Part shown: positions 15,534-23,586 of the stretch, piece after piece | Layout of the letters: each line of letters opens with the position of its first letter | How positions within the stretch are numbered: the first letter of the stretch is position 1 | Source of the DNA: an uncultured Bacilli bacterium | GTDB lineage: Bacteria > Bacillota_I > Bacilli_A > RF39 > UBA660 | Length of the DNA: 37,343 nt | Direction of reading: 5' to 3' | Assembly: GCA_947629265.1 (NCBI GenBank) | Contig: CANRCZ010000001.1 | Span: forward strand, 1 to 37,343 | Notes under the pieces: model-generated | Told to the model about the DNA's origin: nothing | Seen by the model: only the letters and a program-made list of their open reading frames with translations | The model's database searches: none | Translations under genes and position numbers: made by a program

Positions 15534-15647
15534 TTATTTTTCAATAATGCTTTTTGGTGCTTCTGGTTCATCAATCCAACCAAATACACATAAAGTTGAT
15601 ACACTAGCTCCAAAGTTAGCTATAGCTTCTAAAATTGCTGATAACAT
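15534..15647 (-). CDS. agrD: AgrD-like autoinducing peptide precursor
   Basis: A 37-residue ORF. The minus-strand leader reads AGGAGG, 7 bases, ATG (15647); an upstream in-frame ATG at 15653 is only one base from the AGGAGG and is less likely. The peptide has three AgrD parts: an amphipathic N-terminal helix (LSAILEAIANFGA), a core STLCVFGWI, and an acidic C-terminal recognition tail DEPEAPKSIIEK, comparable to DEVEVPKEL in Staphylococcus. AgrB would cut before the tail and form a thiolactone from the single cysteine (Cys20). Aligned on the DE..P tail the ring would be CVFGWI (six residues), one more than the staphylococcal five; if cleavage is after Trp it is CVFGW. It lies 53 bases after agrB on the same strand. 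Confidence 0.9.
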   Translation of the reverse strand: MLSAILEAIANFGASVSTLCVFGWIDEPEAPKSIIEK

Positions 15648-15700
15648 CGTCATACCTCCTTCTTTTTATTCTTCTATATTAAGCATAAAGCCTAATACCA

Positions 15701-16300
15701 TTATTGTTCATATAATAAATAATTATTATAAGTAAAGTGAAACAATTTATAACTTATTGGTAAAATCATAAATATTTCAACAAAGATACCAGCCATTATA
15801 AGATTAGAAATAAGTTCATTTTTACAAGTAAGAAAAGCGATAACTAAAATAATACAGTTTATAGTTGTAACAAATTTAAGTTTCTCTCTTCTTTCTTTTT
15901 TTATTATTGGCTTTTTCTTGGTATCAGCTGGAGCATACCTATATATTAAGATAATATCGATTATTGCAATTATAATCTTTAAATTAAAAGGAATTACAAC
16001 ATATCTTAATAAGAAAGGTAATACTAAGAAGATCAATGAAGAAGAACTTAAACATATAGAACTTTTACTTGCATGTAGTCCCGCTCCAGGAATTCTTAAA
16101 ATATTGAAAGTTATAAATAATATAAACATTTCCTTAAAAATATTTAAGATAATCGCCAGAGTAAAAATTATAATTGTTTTGGTAATAAAGATATAAAATC
16201 CCTCTAAACCGTAACGGAATTCTTCTAATTTAACATCATCGATGGAAGGATTGCTATTCTTAATTACTGCCAATGAATAGTTCAAAAAATTCTCTTTCAT
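15701..16300 (-). CDS. agrB: AgrB-like accessory gene regulator (AIP-processing membrane protease)
   Basis: AgrB is an integral-membrane cysteine endopeptidase that removes the AgrD tail and cyclises the peptide. I place the start at 16300 (199 residues, typical) because GGTGAGG lies 3 bases before this ATG; an in-frame ATG at 16369 lacks such a site. The catalytic pair is present: His76 in RIPGAGLHA and Cys83 in KSSIC, seven residues apart as in the family. YRYAPADTKKKPI is the conserved basic/proline loop, and several hydrophobic helices follow. It is transcribed toward agrC, with agrD downstream. The call is firm. Confidence 0.95.
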   Translation of the reverse strand: MKENFLNYSLAVIKNSNPSIDDVKLEEFRYGLEGFYIFITKTIIIFTLAIILNIFKEMFILFITFNILRIPGAGLHASKSSICLSSSSLIFLVLPFLLRYVVIPFNLKIIIAIIDIILIYRYAPADTKKKPIIKKERREKLKFVTTINCIILVIAFLTCKNELISNLIMAGIFVEIFMILPISYKLFHFTYNNYLLYEQ

Positions 16301-16412
16301 ATCCTCACCGCTAAAAATGATATCATATTTAAACTTTTGAAAAAGCAATTTTGCTCCAACAATATCCATTTATGATTAAAACGTAAAAATCAATAACAAA
16401 TATTATCAAAAT

Positions 16413-16443
16413 TTGCAATTCAGACATAATAAATTACAATTCA
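16413..16443. promoter_or_regulatory. Direct repeat pair, candidate AgrA/LytTR binding site
   Basis: TTGCAATTCA (16413-16422) and TTACAATTCA (16434-16443) are spaced 21 bases start to start, two helical turns, as AgrA-type sites are. ACAATTCAA matches 6 of 9 positions of the staphylococcal AgrA half-site ACAGTTAAG. It lies upstream of agrB. Confidence 0.5.
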
Positions 16444-16498
16444 AATAAAACACTTGCATGGATGTTTTAAATTTGGTAAATTAAGAAGGCAGTACAAA

Positions 16499-16576
16499 AT
16501 ATGGCTTGCAATTCTAACCAAAAGATTGAGTTTTCGGTCTTTATATTGCAGAACCCAAATTAATTGTAAGCCATAT
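16499..16576 (+). promoter_or_regulatory. Structured 5' leader of cspA (15-bp long-range stem)
   Basis: 16499-16513 (ATATGGCTTGCAATT) and 16562-16576 (AATTGTAAGCCATAT) pair over all 15 positions with one G-U wobble, enclosing 48 bases that can fold an inner hairpin (ACCAAAA with TTTTCGGT). The stem ends 7 bases before the cspA ribosome-binding site. Temperature-responsive leaders are known for cspA mRNAs. Confidence 0.65.
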
Positions 16577-16602
16577 AAACTTAGAAGGGAGAGTCGAGTT
16601 AC

Positions 16603-16815
16603 ATGAAAGGTAAAGTTAAATGGTTTAATAACGACAAAGGCTATGGATTTATCGAGCATAGTAGTGGCGAAGATATATTTGTACACTACTCTTCAATATT
16701 GACACCAGGATACAAAACCTTAGTCGAAGGACAATACGTCGAATTTGAACTTGTTAGAACAGATAAAGGATTACAAGCCAAGAACGTCGTAGAAATAAAG
16801 ACCACTTTAGTATAG
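16603..16815 (+). CDS. cspA: Cold-shock protein, CspA family
   Basis: A 70-residue single cold-shock domain that binds single-stranded RNA/DNA. MKGKVKWFNNDKGYGFIEH contains RNP1 (KGYGFI, 12-17) and is followed by RNP2 (DIFVHYS, about 24-30). The length is slightly above the usual 66-67. RBS GAAGGGAG is 11 bases before the ATG, a longer gap than usual. The mRNA would have a leader of about 110-120 bases with a strong stem (16499-16576). It is divergent from agrB. Confidence 0.95.
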   Translation: MKGKVKWFNNDKGYGFIEHSSGEDIFVHYSSILTPGYKTLVEGQYVEFELVRTDKGLQAKNVVEIKTTLV

Positions 16816-16824
16816 TGGTTTTAA
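16797..16824 (+). terminator. Terminator after cspA
   Basis: ACCACT and AGTGGT form the stem around a 7-base loop that includes the stop codon region, with A-rich left and T-rich right flanks. Confidence 0.75.
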
Positions 16825-16900
16825 TTTTGTAAAAAGTTTGTGTAAATGTACAAATTAAATCTAAAATATGATATACTTTTTATAGAAAGGTGGGGTATAT

Positions 16901-17431
16901 ATGAAAATAAATATCCATAGTAGCAAAGTTGAAATAACTGACGCTATAAAAAACTATATTGACACCAAGATAGGAAAATTAGAAAAATACTTTGAAAATC
17001 CAGAGGAGCTTACCGCTAATGTACTTATTAAAGTAACTAATATAGCTCAAACAGTCGAGGTGACTATTCCAATTAGAAGAGCTATACTAAGAGCTGAAGA
17101 TACCAACAAAGATCTTTATTCAGCTATCGATTTAGTCTATGAAAAACTAGAAAGACAAATCAGAAAAAATAAAACGAGAATGTCTAGAAGAAATAATAAA
17201 GAAAATAAAGCTGTATTTACTGATTTCGACTTAGGTAACGAGGTCGAAGAAGAGGGTGTAGTTGTTAAAAGAAAATCTTTCGACGCTAAACCAATGAGCG
17301 AAGAAGAAGCTATATTACAAATGGAATTACTAGGACATAGTTTCTTCGCTTTCAAAGATACCAATACTAACAACGTAAGTGTTGTATATAAAAGAAAAGA
17401 TAATAACTACGGTATAATCGAAATGAAATAA
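16901..17431 (+). CDS. hpf: Ribosome hibernation promoting factor, long form
   Basis: A 176-residue long-form HPF. The N-terminal domain (1-95, MKINIHSSKVEITDAIKNYI) occupies the decoding centre of the 30S; the basic linker (RKNKTRMSRRNNK) leads to a C-terminal dimerisation domain (about 125-176, KSFDAKPMSEEEAILQMELL, then HSFFAFKD and VVYKRKDNNYG). Long HPF forms 100S dimers in stationary phase. RBS AAAGGTGGGG. It is a monocistronic unit between terminators at 16824 and 17436. Confidence 0.96.
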   Translation: MKINIHSSKVEITDAIKNYIDTKIGKLEKYFENPEELTANVLIKVTNIAQTVEVTIPIRRAILRAEDTNKDLYSAIDLVYEKLERQIRKNKTRMSRRNNKENKAVFTDFDLGNEVEEEGVVVKRKSFDAKPMSEEEAILQMELLGHSFFAFKDTNTNNVSVVYKRKDNNYGIIEMK

Positions 17432-17435
17432 ACTA

Positions 17436-17463
17436 AAAAGTGTCAAAAAATTGACACTTTTAT
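17436..17463 (+). terminator. Rho-independent terminator after hpf
   Basis: AAAAGTGTCAA (17436-17446) pairs perfectly with TTGACACTTTT (17451-17461), loop AAAA. Confidence 0.9.
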
Positions 17464-17530
17464 TAATATATAATTAAATTATTATAATATATATGGTAAA
17501 ATTAAACTATGATAAATGGGATGTGATACA

Positions 17531-17965
17531 ATGAGACATTTTTGTGCATCAGTATTTGTAATAAACCCTGATGATAAAAAAATACTATTAACTAAACATA
17601 AAAAATTTAACCGCTGGACACAACCAGGTGGCCATATCGAACATAACGAAGCTCCAGAAGAAACAGCTCTAAGAGAAGCATACGAAGAAACAGGTATAAA
17701 AGTTAAATTACTAGGTGAAAGATTTCCTCGTGAAGACGATTATATAAGACCATTAGGTATCCAAAAAAATCGAGGAGCGCAGGGAGATATCCATATCGAC
17801 GTTATATATGCCGCTGTTCCAGTTGGTAATATCGAACCTAAAGTAAGTTTTGAAAGTACCAACGTTAAATGGTTTTCAAGAGAAGAACTTGAACATATTA
17901 ACGTTTTCCCTGATATTAAAATAACTTATGACTACGTTTTAAAAAACTACATAAAAAAAAACTAA
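17531..17965 (+). CDS. Nudix hydrolase
   Basis: I take ATG 17531 (144 residues) because GGGATGTGA lies just upstream; an in-frame ATG at 17516 is part of that sequence. The Nudix box matches perfectly: Gly34, Glu40, Arg48-Glu49, Glu52-Glu53, Gly55 (GGHIEHNEAPEETALREAYE and so on), the Mg2+ and pyrophosphate-hydrolysing loop. RHFCASVFVINPDDKKILL precedes it. The substrate (nucleotide, sugar nucleotide or cap-like) cannot be told from sequence. The gene is convergent with the next one and overlaps its end by 4 bases. Confidence 0.92.
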   Translation: MRHFCASVFVINPDDKKILLTKHKKFNRWTQPGGHIEHNEAPEETALREAYEETGIKVKLLGERFPREDDYIRPLGIQKNRGAQGDIHIDVIYAAVPVGNIEPKVSFESTNVKWFSREELEHINVFPDIKITYDYVLKNYIKKN

Positions 17966-18603
17966 TGACTTTTAACATCAGCTAATTTATCGATAACAAT
18001 ATCGATATCTTTTTTATCTTTAACTATTTTTACAAAAACAAAAGCATCCTTTTTATAATCCTTATTAATATTAGAATCACTCAATAATTTACAAGCTAAT
18101 ATATTTTTATCACTAGAATATACTTGGGTTCTACCCCATATAAGTTCTGATTTTTTATTACTTTCAAAGTAAAGCTCTAAATCATCAGGAAATAATTCAT
18201 GTCTAAATTGATCTAAAATAGCTAAACCTCTAGCTTCTAAAATAGATGCTTTATTATAATATTTACTATCGATATCCTTTTCAATAATATCTAAATTATC
18301 GATAACTTTTTTAGTTTCATCATTAACTAATTGAAAAGATATTTTTTTAATAAGATCACCATTTAATACATAATCATTAGTGAGATAGTTATCACTTACA
18401 TGCAAAGAATCATCTTCATGAAAGATATTACCTAAAATTCTAAAAGAAATACCCTTTTCACTATCGATATAAACATATGCTAAAGTAAGCGCATCATCAA
18501 GTTCTAATTTTAAAGCCTTGTTGATTTTTTTAATATCTTTATACTTTTCAATCGCTATCCATTTTCTATCTATATTTCTAAAATTCTCATCTAACAGCTT
18601 CAT
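17962..18603 (-). CDS. Conserved-looking cytosolic protein, unknown function
   Basis: A 213-residue soluble protein without signal peptide or membrane helix, opening MKLLDENFRNIDRKWIAIEKY. It is rich in Asp/Lys and shows strand-like segments (ALTLAYVYIDSEKGISFRIL) and a helical middle (YYNKASILEARGLAILDQFR). I recognise no family motif. It is 9 bases downstream of the thermonuclease gene on the same strand and so is probably co-transcribed with it; the ribosome-binding site (AGAGGTG) sits in that gap. No function is proposed. Confidence 0.8.
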   Translation of the reverse strand: MKLLDENFRNIDRKWIAIEKYKDIKKINKALKLELDDALTLAYVYIDSEKGISFRILGNIFHEDDSLHVSDNYLTNDYVLNGDLIKKISFQLVNDETKKVIDNLDIIEKDIDSKYYNKASILEARGLAILDQFRHELFPDDLELYFESNKKSELIWGRTQVYSSDKNILACKLLSDSNINKDYKKDAFVFVKIVKDKKDIDIVIDKLADVKSH

Positions 18604-18612
18604 ACAACACCT

Positions 18613-19224
18613 CTATTTTAATAATTTATCCATTCCATCATTAATTTTTTTATTAACTTTACTTTTGACTTTTCTTTTAACTTTTTTTCTAAATTTTTGG
18701 CTAAAAATAAACAATATAACAATACTAATCGCTGTTATAATATAATTACTTTTATAATCTTTCCATATATTAAGCTTTTTTTGTTTCGCTATTCTTTCAC
18801 TATCTTTTAACATATCCGTATATTTATAATCATCATATAAATAAGTTACCTCAGCTAAACCATTTTTAACGATGATATTTTGTAGTAATTCATCATCGAC
18901 AAAGACCCATGCTAAAGTTCTACCATATTTATCGACTTTATCACCATCATATTCTAATTCGATTTTTTTAGCATTCCTCATCGTCTTACATACGAACTCA
19001 CTAGCTTGTTTACCATAAGGTTCTATCTTATTAGTAGATTCTGGCGTATCGATCGCTAGAAATCTAACTTTGACCTCTTTATTATCGACTATAAAATAAG
19101 CCGTATCACCATCGACACATTTAGATAGTGTTACATTTATCTTACCATCAGCATAAGTATTATCTAAGTTTAAGACAAATAAAAACGTCAATAATAACAA
19201 TATATTTTTAAAAAACTTTAACAT
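18613..19224 (-). CDS. Thermonuclease (SNase-like) with C-terminal membrane anchor
   Basis: A 203-residue staphylococcal-nuclease-like protein: signal peptide (1-25, FFKNILLLLTFLFVLNL), an OB-fold nuclease domain (about 28-150), a C-terminal hydrophobic helix (YIITAISIVILFIFS, about 157-171) and a very basic tail (KFRKKVKRKVKSKVNKK). Catalytic residues match the model enzyme: Asp40 region, Arg54 (VRFLAIDTPE), Asp59, Glu62 and Arg102 (DKYGRTLAW). It is expected to cut DNA/RNA with Ca2+ at the cell surface, held in the membrane rather than released. RBS AGGTAAGAT-like. It heads a two-gene unit. Confidence 0.92.
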   Translation of the reverse strand: MLKFFKNILLLLTFLFVLNLDNTYADGKINVTLSKCVDGDTAYFIVDNKEVKVRFLAIDTPESTNKIEPYGKQASEFVCKTMRNAKKIELEYDGDKVDKYGRTLAWVFVDDELLQNIIVKNGLAEVTYLYDDYKYTDMLKDSERIAKQKKLNIWKDYKSNYIITAISIVILFIFSQKFRKKVKRKVKSKVNKKINDGMDKLLK

Positions 19225-19258
19225 ATCTTACCTCTACTATATTATATATTAAAATTTA

Positions 19259-19288
19259 TTTACATACAAGCTAAAAATATGATATAAT
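19259..19288 (+). promoter_or_regulatory. Promoter of typA
   Basis: TTTACA (19259-19264), 18 bases, TATAAT (19283-19288), 24 bases before the start codon. Confidence 0.65.
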
Positions 19289-19311
19289 ACCTTAAGTTTG
19301 GAGTTGAGTAT

Positions 19312-21129
19312 ATGAAAAATATTAGAAATGTAGCTATAATCGCTCATGTCGATCATGGTAAAACAACGATCGTCGATCAATTATTAAAATATTCAGGAAC
19401 ATTTAGAGATAATGAACAAGTTGATACTAGAGTAATGGATTCAAATGATATCGAAAGAGAAAGAGGAATTACTATTTTAGCAAAGACGACCGCTATCGAT
19501 CATAATGGTTGCCGTATTAACATTCTAGATACCCCAGGACATGCTGATTTTGGTGGCGAGGTTGAAAGAATTATGAATATGGTTGATGGTGTTCTATTAG
19601 TAGTCGATGCTTATGAGGGTACGATGCCACAGACAAGATTTGTTTTAAAGAAAGCTTTAGAAGCTAAGGTAACCCCTATATTAGTTGTCAATAAAATCGA
19701 TAAAGATACCGCTAGACCAAAAGAGGTAGTCGATGAGGTAATCGATTTATTTATCGAACTTGGAGCTGATATCGATCAATTAGATTTCCCAGTTGTCTAC
19801 ATGTCAGCTATCAACGGAACCTCTTCATTAGATCCTGATAAAACAACTCAAAAACCAGGAATGGACCCTATTTTAGATATGATAGTTGATTATATACCAT
19901 CACCTAAAGTTGATATAAATGGTTCTTTACAATTTCAACCAGCTTTATTAGATTATAATGATTACGTTGGTCGAATTGGTATCGGTGTCGTTAAAAGAGG
20001 TAAAATTAAAGCTAATGAAATGGTATCATGTGTTCGTTTAGATGGTAGTATCAAACAATTTAGAATAGCTAAAATGTTCGGTTTCATCGGCCTTAAAAAA
20101 ATTGAAATCGAAGAAGCTGAAGCCGGTGATATTATCGCTATTTCAGGACTTCCTGATATCTCTGTTGGTGAAACTGTCTGCGAGGTTGGTAAAGAAGATG
20201 CTCTTCCAATATTGAGAATCGATGAACCAACTTTACAGATGACTTTCGGTGTCAATACCTCACCATTTGTCGGTAGAGAGGGTAAAATTGTAACCGCTAG
20301 AAAGATATTAGAACGTTTACAAAAAGAAACGGAAAGAGACGTATCTTTGCGTGTTGATTTAGTTCCAAATGATAGCGAGTCCTTTATCGTATCTGGTAGA
20401 GGTGAACTACATTTATCCATCTTAATTGAAAATATGCGTAGAGAGGGATTTGAATTACAAGTATCAAAACCAGAAATTATCAAAAAAGAAATAAATGGTG
20501 TTATATGTGAACCATTTGAAGATGTTCAAATCGATGTTCCAGAAGAATATGTAGGTTCAGTTATCGAAGCCCTAGGTAATAGAGAGGGTACAATGTTGAA
20601 CATGGAAAATAAAGAAAATCAAGTTCGTTTAAACTATGTCGTACCATCTCGTGGTTTAATTGGTTTCTCAACTGAATTTATGACGATGACTAAAGGTTAC
20701 GGTATTATAAATCATACCTTTAAAGAATATTCTAAATTAGCAGGCGATAGTGTCGGTGAAAGAAAACTAGGTGTTTTAGTTTCTATGGAAAACGGTAAAT
20801 CAACCGCCTATGCTCTAGGTCAATTAGAAGATCGCGGTGTCATGTTTATCGAACCTGGTACGGACGTATATGAGGGTATGATCGTCGGTGAACATACTCA
20901 TGAAAATGATCTAGCTGTTAACGTTGTAAAAGGTAAAAACCTAACTAATACTCGTAGTGCTGGTAAAGACCATACTGTTGTTTTAAAACGACCAAGATTA
21001 CTTAGTCTAGAATACTGTTTAGACTATATAAATAGTGATGAGTTAGTCGAGGTTACTCCTGTTAACTTTAGAATGCGTAAACGTATATTAAATACAGCTG
21101 AAAGAAAGAAATTCGATAGTCGTAAATAA
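19312..21129 (+). CDS. typA: Ribosome-associated GTPase TypA/BipA
   Basis: A 605-residue translational GTPase related to EF-G and LepA that helps 50S assembly and adaptation to low temperature or stress. G motifs: AHVDHGKTT (11-19), RERGIT (49-54), DTPGH (73-77), NKID (127-130). Domain II, EF-G domain III/V-like repeats and the family-specific C-terminal domain ([56 protein letters not shown]) are all present, and the length is normal. RBS TTGGAGTTGAG. It stands alone with its own promoter. Confidence 0.97.
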   Translation: MKNIRNVAIIAHVDHGKTTIVDQLLKYSGTFRDNEQVDTRVMDSNDIERERGITILAKTTAIDHNGCRINILDTPGHADFGGEVERIMNMVDGVLLVVDAYEGTMPQTRFVLKKALEAKVTPILVVNKIDKDTARPKEVVDEVIDLFIELGADIDQLDFPVVYMSAINGTSSLDPDKTTQKPGMDPILDMIVDYIPSPKVDINGSLQFQPALLDYNDYVGRIGIGVVKRGKIKANEMVSCVRLDGSIKQFRIAKMFGFIGLKKIEIEEAEAGDIIAISGLPDISVGETVCEVGKEDALPILRIDEPTLQMTFGVNTSPFVGREGKIVTARKILERLQKETERDVSLRVDLVPNDSESFIVSGRGELHLSILIENMRREGFELQVSKPEIIKKEINGVICEPFEDVQIDVPEEYVGSVIEALGNREGTMLNMENKENQVRLNYVVPSRGLIGFSTEFMTMTKGYGIINHTFKEYSKLAGDSVGERKLGVLVSMENGKSTAYALGQLEDRGVMFIEPGTDVYEGMIVGEHTHENDLAVNVVKGKNLTNTRSAGKDHTVVLKRPRLLSLEYCLDYINSDELVEVTPVNFRMRKRILNTAERKKFDSRK

Positions 21130-21188
21130 TTTCTTTTTTTCTTTCTAAAATTGATTAAATATGATATTATTATATAGAAAGGAGTGAT

Positions 21189-21740
21189 ATGATGGCATTT
21201 ATTATTATAGGTGTTGTTGTAGCAATTATATTAATCTATATATTTGTAACGTATAATAGTTTAATAGGTTTAAAAAATAGTGTTGAGGAAGCTTTTTCAA
21301 CCATGGACGTTTATTTGAAAAAAAGATGGGATTTAATTCCAAATTTAGTTGAAACAGTAAAAGGATACGCTAGTCATGAAAAAGAAACATTAGAAGAGGT
21401 AATTCGTTTAAGAAATTCAGCATATAGCAATATGTCTGACGATGAAAAAATTAAAACTAACGAACAATTATCTAATGGAATTAACAAAATAATGATGCTA
21501 GCTGAAAACTATCCTGATTTAAAAGCTAATCAAAACTTTATGGATTTAAGCAACGAACTTACTAAAGTAGAAGAAGATATTGCTAATTCAAGAAAATATT
21601 ATAACGCTGTTGTAAAAAATTATAATAATAAAGTACAAATGTTACCTAGTAATATAGTCGCTAGTTTATTCAGATTTAAAACGAAAAAAATGTTTGAAGC
21701 TGCCGCTAGTGAAAGAGAAAACGTAAAGGTAAGTTTCTAA
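21189..21740 (+). CDS. lemA: LemA family protein
   Basis: 183 residues. One N-terminal membrane helix (about 3-22) and then the helical LemA domain: YNSLIGLKNSVEEAFSTMDV, KKRWDLIPNLVETVKGYASH, NELTKVEEDIANSRKYYNAV and the end FKTKKMFEAAASER. RBS AAAGGAGTG; either of two adjacent ATGs (21189 or 21192) may be used. The stop codon overlaps the start of the next gene (TAATG), so the two are translationally coupled. LemA-DUF2207 pairs are widespread, but the biochemical role is not known; envelope stress functions have been proposed. Confidence 0.95.
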   Translation: MMAFIIIGVVVAIILIYIFVTYNSLIGLKNSVEEAFSTMDVYLKKRWDLIPNLVETVKGYASHEKETLEEVIRLRNSAYSNMSDDEKIKTNEQLSNGINKIMMLAENYPDLKANQNFMDLSNELTKVEEDIANSRKYYNAVVKNYNNKVQMLPSNIVASLFRFKTKKMFEAAASERENVKVSF

Positions 21741-23557
21741 TGAAAAAATTATTTAATATTATAATTTTTTTAATTGTTGTAATAATACCATTTAATGCTA
21801 AAGCGATCAATTATCCATATGAGATAACAAGTTATAATGTCGATATTAATGTTAATAAAAACAATATTTTAGATATAACTGAAAAAATAGGTGTTCACTT
21901 TAATGAGGAAAGACATGGTATATACAGAACTTTACCTTTGAAAAATAAAGTTGAAAGGGTAGATGGTAGTACCTCTTATAACCGTGTTAAAATAAACAAT
22001 ATATCGGTCGATGATGAATATGAAATATATCGTGAGAACAATAATAAAGTAATCAAGATAGGATCAAAAAATAAAACATTGACTGGTAATAAAGATTATA
22101 CTATCAAGTATTCATATAATTTAGGAAAAGATCCAAGTAAAGATTATGATGAGTTATATTTTAACATTATAGGTTCTAATTGGGATACGACGATTAGCAA
22201 AATCACTTTTAAAATAACGATGCCAGATAAGTTTGATGCCAGTAAATTAGGTTTCGCTAGTGGGGTAGTTTCTTCTACTTTAAATGATATTGATTATAGT
22301 ATCGATGGCAATGTTATAACTGGTTCACTAGATAGAACTTTAAATCCTGGTGAAGCTTTAACTGTTAGATTAGAACTAGATGAGGGCTACTTTATTAATG
22401 CTAGTGATAACTACGATCTATTTATGATATTAGGTTTTGTTTTGCCGATATTATTTGTTATAATTTCATATTTACTATGGAATAAGTATGGTAAAGATGA
22501 TAAGGTAGTTGAAACGGTCGAGTTTTATCCACCTGAGGGATTAAATAGTGCTTTAGTTAGTTTTATGTACGATGGTCGCGCTAGTAGAAAATCAGTTGTA
22601 TCATTACTTATCTATTTAGCGAATAAAGGTTATTTAAAAATAATCGAAAAAGACCATAGTTTTGAATTAGTTAAATTAAAAGATTATGATGGTAATGATG
22701 AATATGAAAAGCTATTTTTAGATAAATTATTTAAAACAGGTGATACGGTAACAAAAACTGATCTACAAGATAAGTTCTATATAACTGTCGGTAAAATTAT
22801 AAATGGTTTAAATAAAAAAAGTAATATAGATAAAATATTTGAACATGTACCAGTTTTACCAAGTATCATTATGATGATTATGATGCTAGTAACTATTGTT
22901 TTAGTATCATACCGACCATTAGCGGAATATAACGATGGTGATATATCATCTATAATTGTTGGTTTTATCTATATCGCCGTTGTTTCTGCTATCGCTAGAT
23001 GCAGTACTAATAAAAAAGGAGCTATTTCTATTTTCTCAATTTCTTCAGTAATTTGGGTAATTATTAGTATGCTTTTAATCGCTCCAGCTTTATCAGAAAG
23101 TCCTATATATGCACCTATTTATGTGGTTGGTAGTATATGTATGTTAGTAATACTATTATTACTAGGACTTATGCAAAAAAGAAATCGTTATGGTACGGAA
23201 ATATTAGGTAAGATAAGTGGTTTTAAAAATTTCTTGAAAACCGCTGAAAAATCTAGATTAGAAATGATGGTAAATAGTAATCCAAGTTATTTTTATGATA
23301 TTTTACCATATGCTTATGTTTTAGGCGTTTCTGATAAGTGGATAAAACAATTTGAAGATATCGCTATTGAACCACCAGATTGGTATGATGGTTATACAGT
23401 TTTTGATATCAATAATTTTGGTTTGTTTATAGACAGTACCTTAAGTAATGGCATTACCACTGTTTCCGCTAGTACCTCTGATGGTTTCTCAGGAGGCTTC
23501 TCTGGTGGTGGCTTTTCAGGTGGAGGTTCCGGCGGTGGTGGCGGAGGCTCATGGTAA
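21740..23557 (+). CDS. DUF2207 domain membrane protein
   Basis: 605 residues. Signal peptide (1-22, ending FNAKA), extracellular DUF2207 domain (about 24-215: YPYEITSYNVDINVNKNN, ERHGIYRTLPL, YNLGKDPSKDYDELYFNIIG), a first membrane helix (about 227-246), a cytoplasmic winged-helix-like stretch (RASRKSVVSLLIYLANKGYLKI), three to four further helices (about 370-475) and a C-terminal Gly/Ser-rich tail ending GGSW. That tail is normal for the family. Coupled by a 1-base overlap to lemA, and together they probably form an envelope complex. Confidence 0.93.
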   Translation: MKKLFNIIIFLIVVIIPFNAKAINYPYEITSYNVDINVNKNNILDITEKIGVHFNEERHGIYRTLPLKNKVERVDGSTSYNRVKINNISVDDEYEIYRENNNKVIKIGSKNKTLTGNKDYTIKYSYNLGKDPSKDYDELYFNIIGSNWDTTISKITFKITMPDKFDASKLGFASGVVSSTLNDIDYSIDGNVITGSLDRTLNPGEALTVRLELDEGYFINASDNYDLFMILGFVLPILFVIISYLLWNKYGKDDKVVETVEFYPPEGLNSALVSFMYDGRASRKSVVSLLIYLANKGYLKIIEKDHSFELVKLKDYDGNDEYEKLFLDKLFKTGDTVTKTDLQDKFYITVGKIINGLNKKSNIDKIFEHVPVLPSIIMMIMMLVTIVLVSYRPLAEYNDGDISSIIVGFIYIAVVSAIARCSTNKKGAISIFSISSVIWVIISMLLIAPALSESPIYAPIYVVGSICMLVILLLLGLMQKRNRYGTEILGKISGFKNFLKTAEKSRLEMMVNSNPSYFYDILPYAYVLGVSDKWIKQFEDIAIEPPDWYDGYTVFDINNFGLFIDSTLSNGITTVSASTSDGFSGGFSGGGFSGGGSGGGGGGSW

Positions 23558-23586
23558 CAAAAAAAGACTTTCATTAGTCTTTTCTT
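23558..23586. terminator. Bidirectional terminator between DUF2207 gene and cotJC
   Basis: AAAAAGACT and AGTCTTTTC form a hairpin with A-rich and T-rich flanks; it overlaps the cotJC stop. Confidence 0.75.

Larger units (their letters stand above)
16301..16602. promoter_or_regulatory. Divergent agrB/cspA control region (302 bases, no gene)
   Basis: Contains, from left: the agrB ribosome-binding site, an AT-rich stretch with possible agrB -10 boxes, the direct repeat pair at 16413-16443, a probable cspA promoter (TTGCAT 16454-16459, 17 bases, TAAATT 16477-16482) and a long inverted repeat in the cspA leader (16499-16576). I see no additional ORF with a ribosome-binding site. Confidence 0.6.

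Noticed and set aside
15526-15735. 69-codon plus-strand ORF over the agrD region
   Set aside because: It is the complement of agrD and the agrB end; the minus-strand agrD has the ribosome-binding site and family features.
19962-20483. 173-codon ORF opposite typA
   Set aside because: Antisense shadow of the typA coding sequence with no independent support.
23480-23557. Glycine-rich tail of the DUF2207 protein as low-complexity anomaly
   Set aside because: A Gly/Ser-rich tail ending in a tryptophan is usual for this family.
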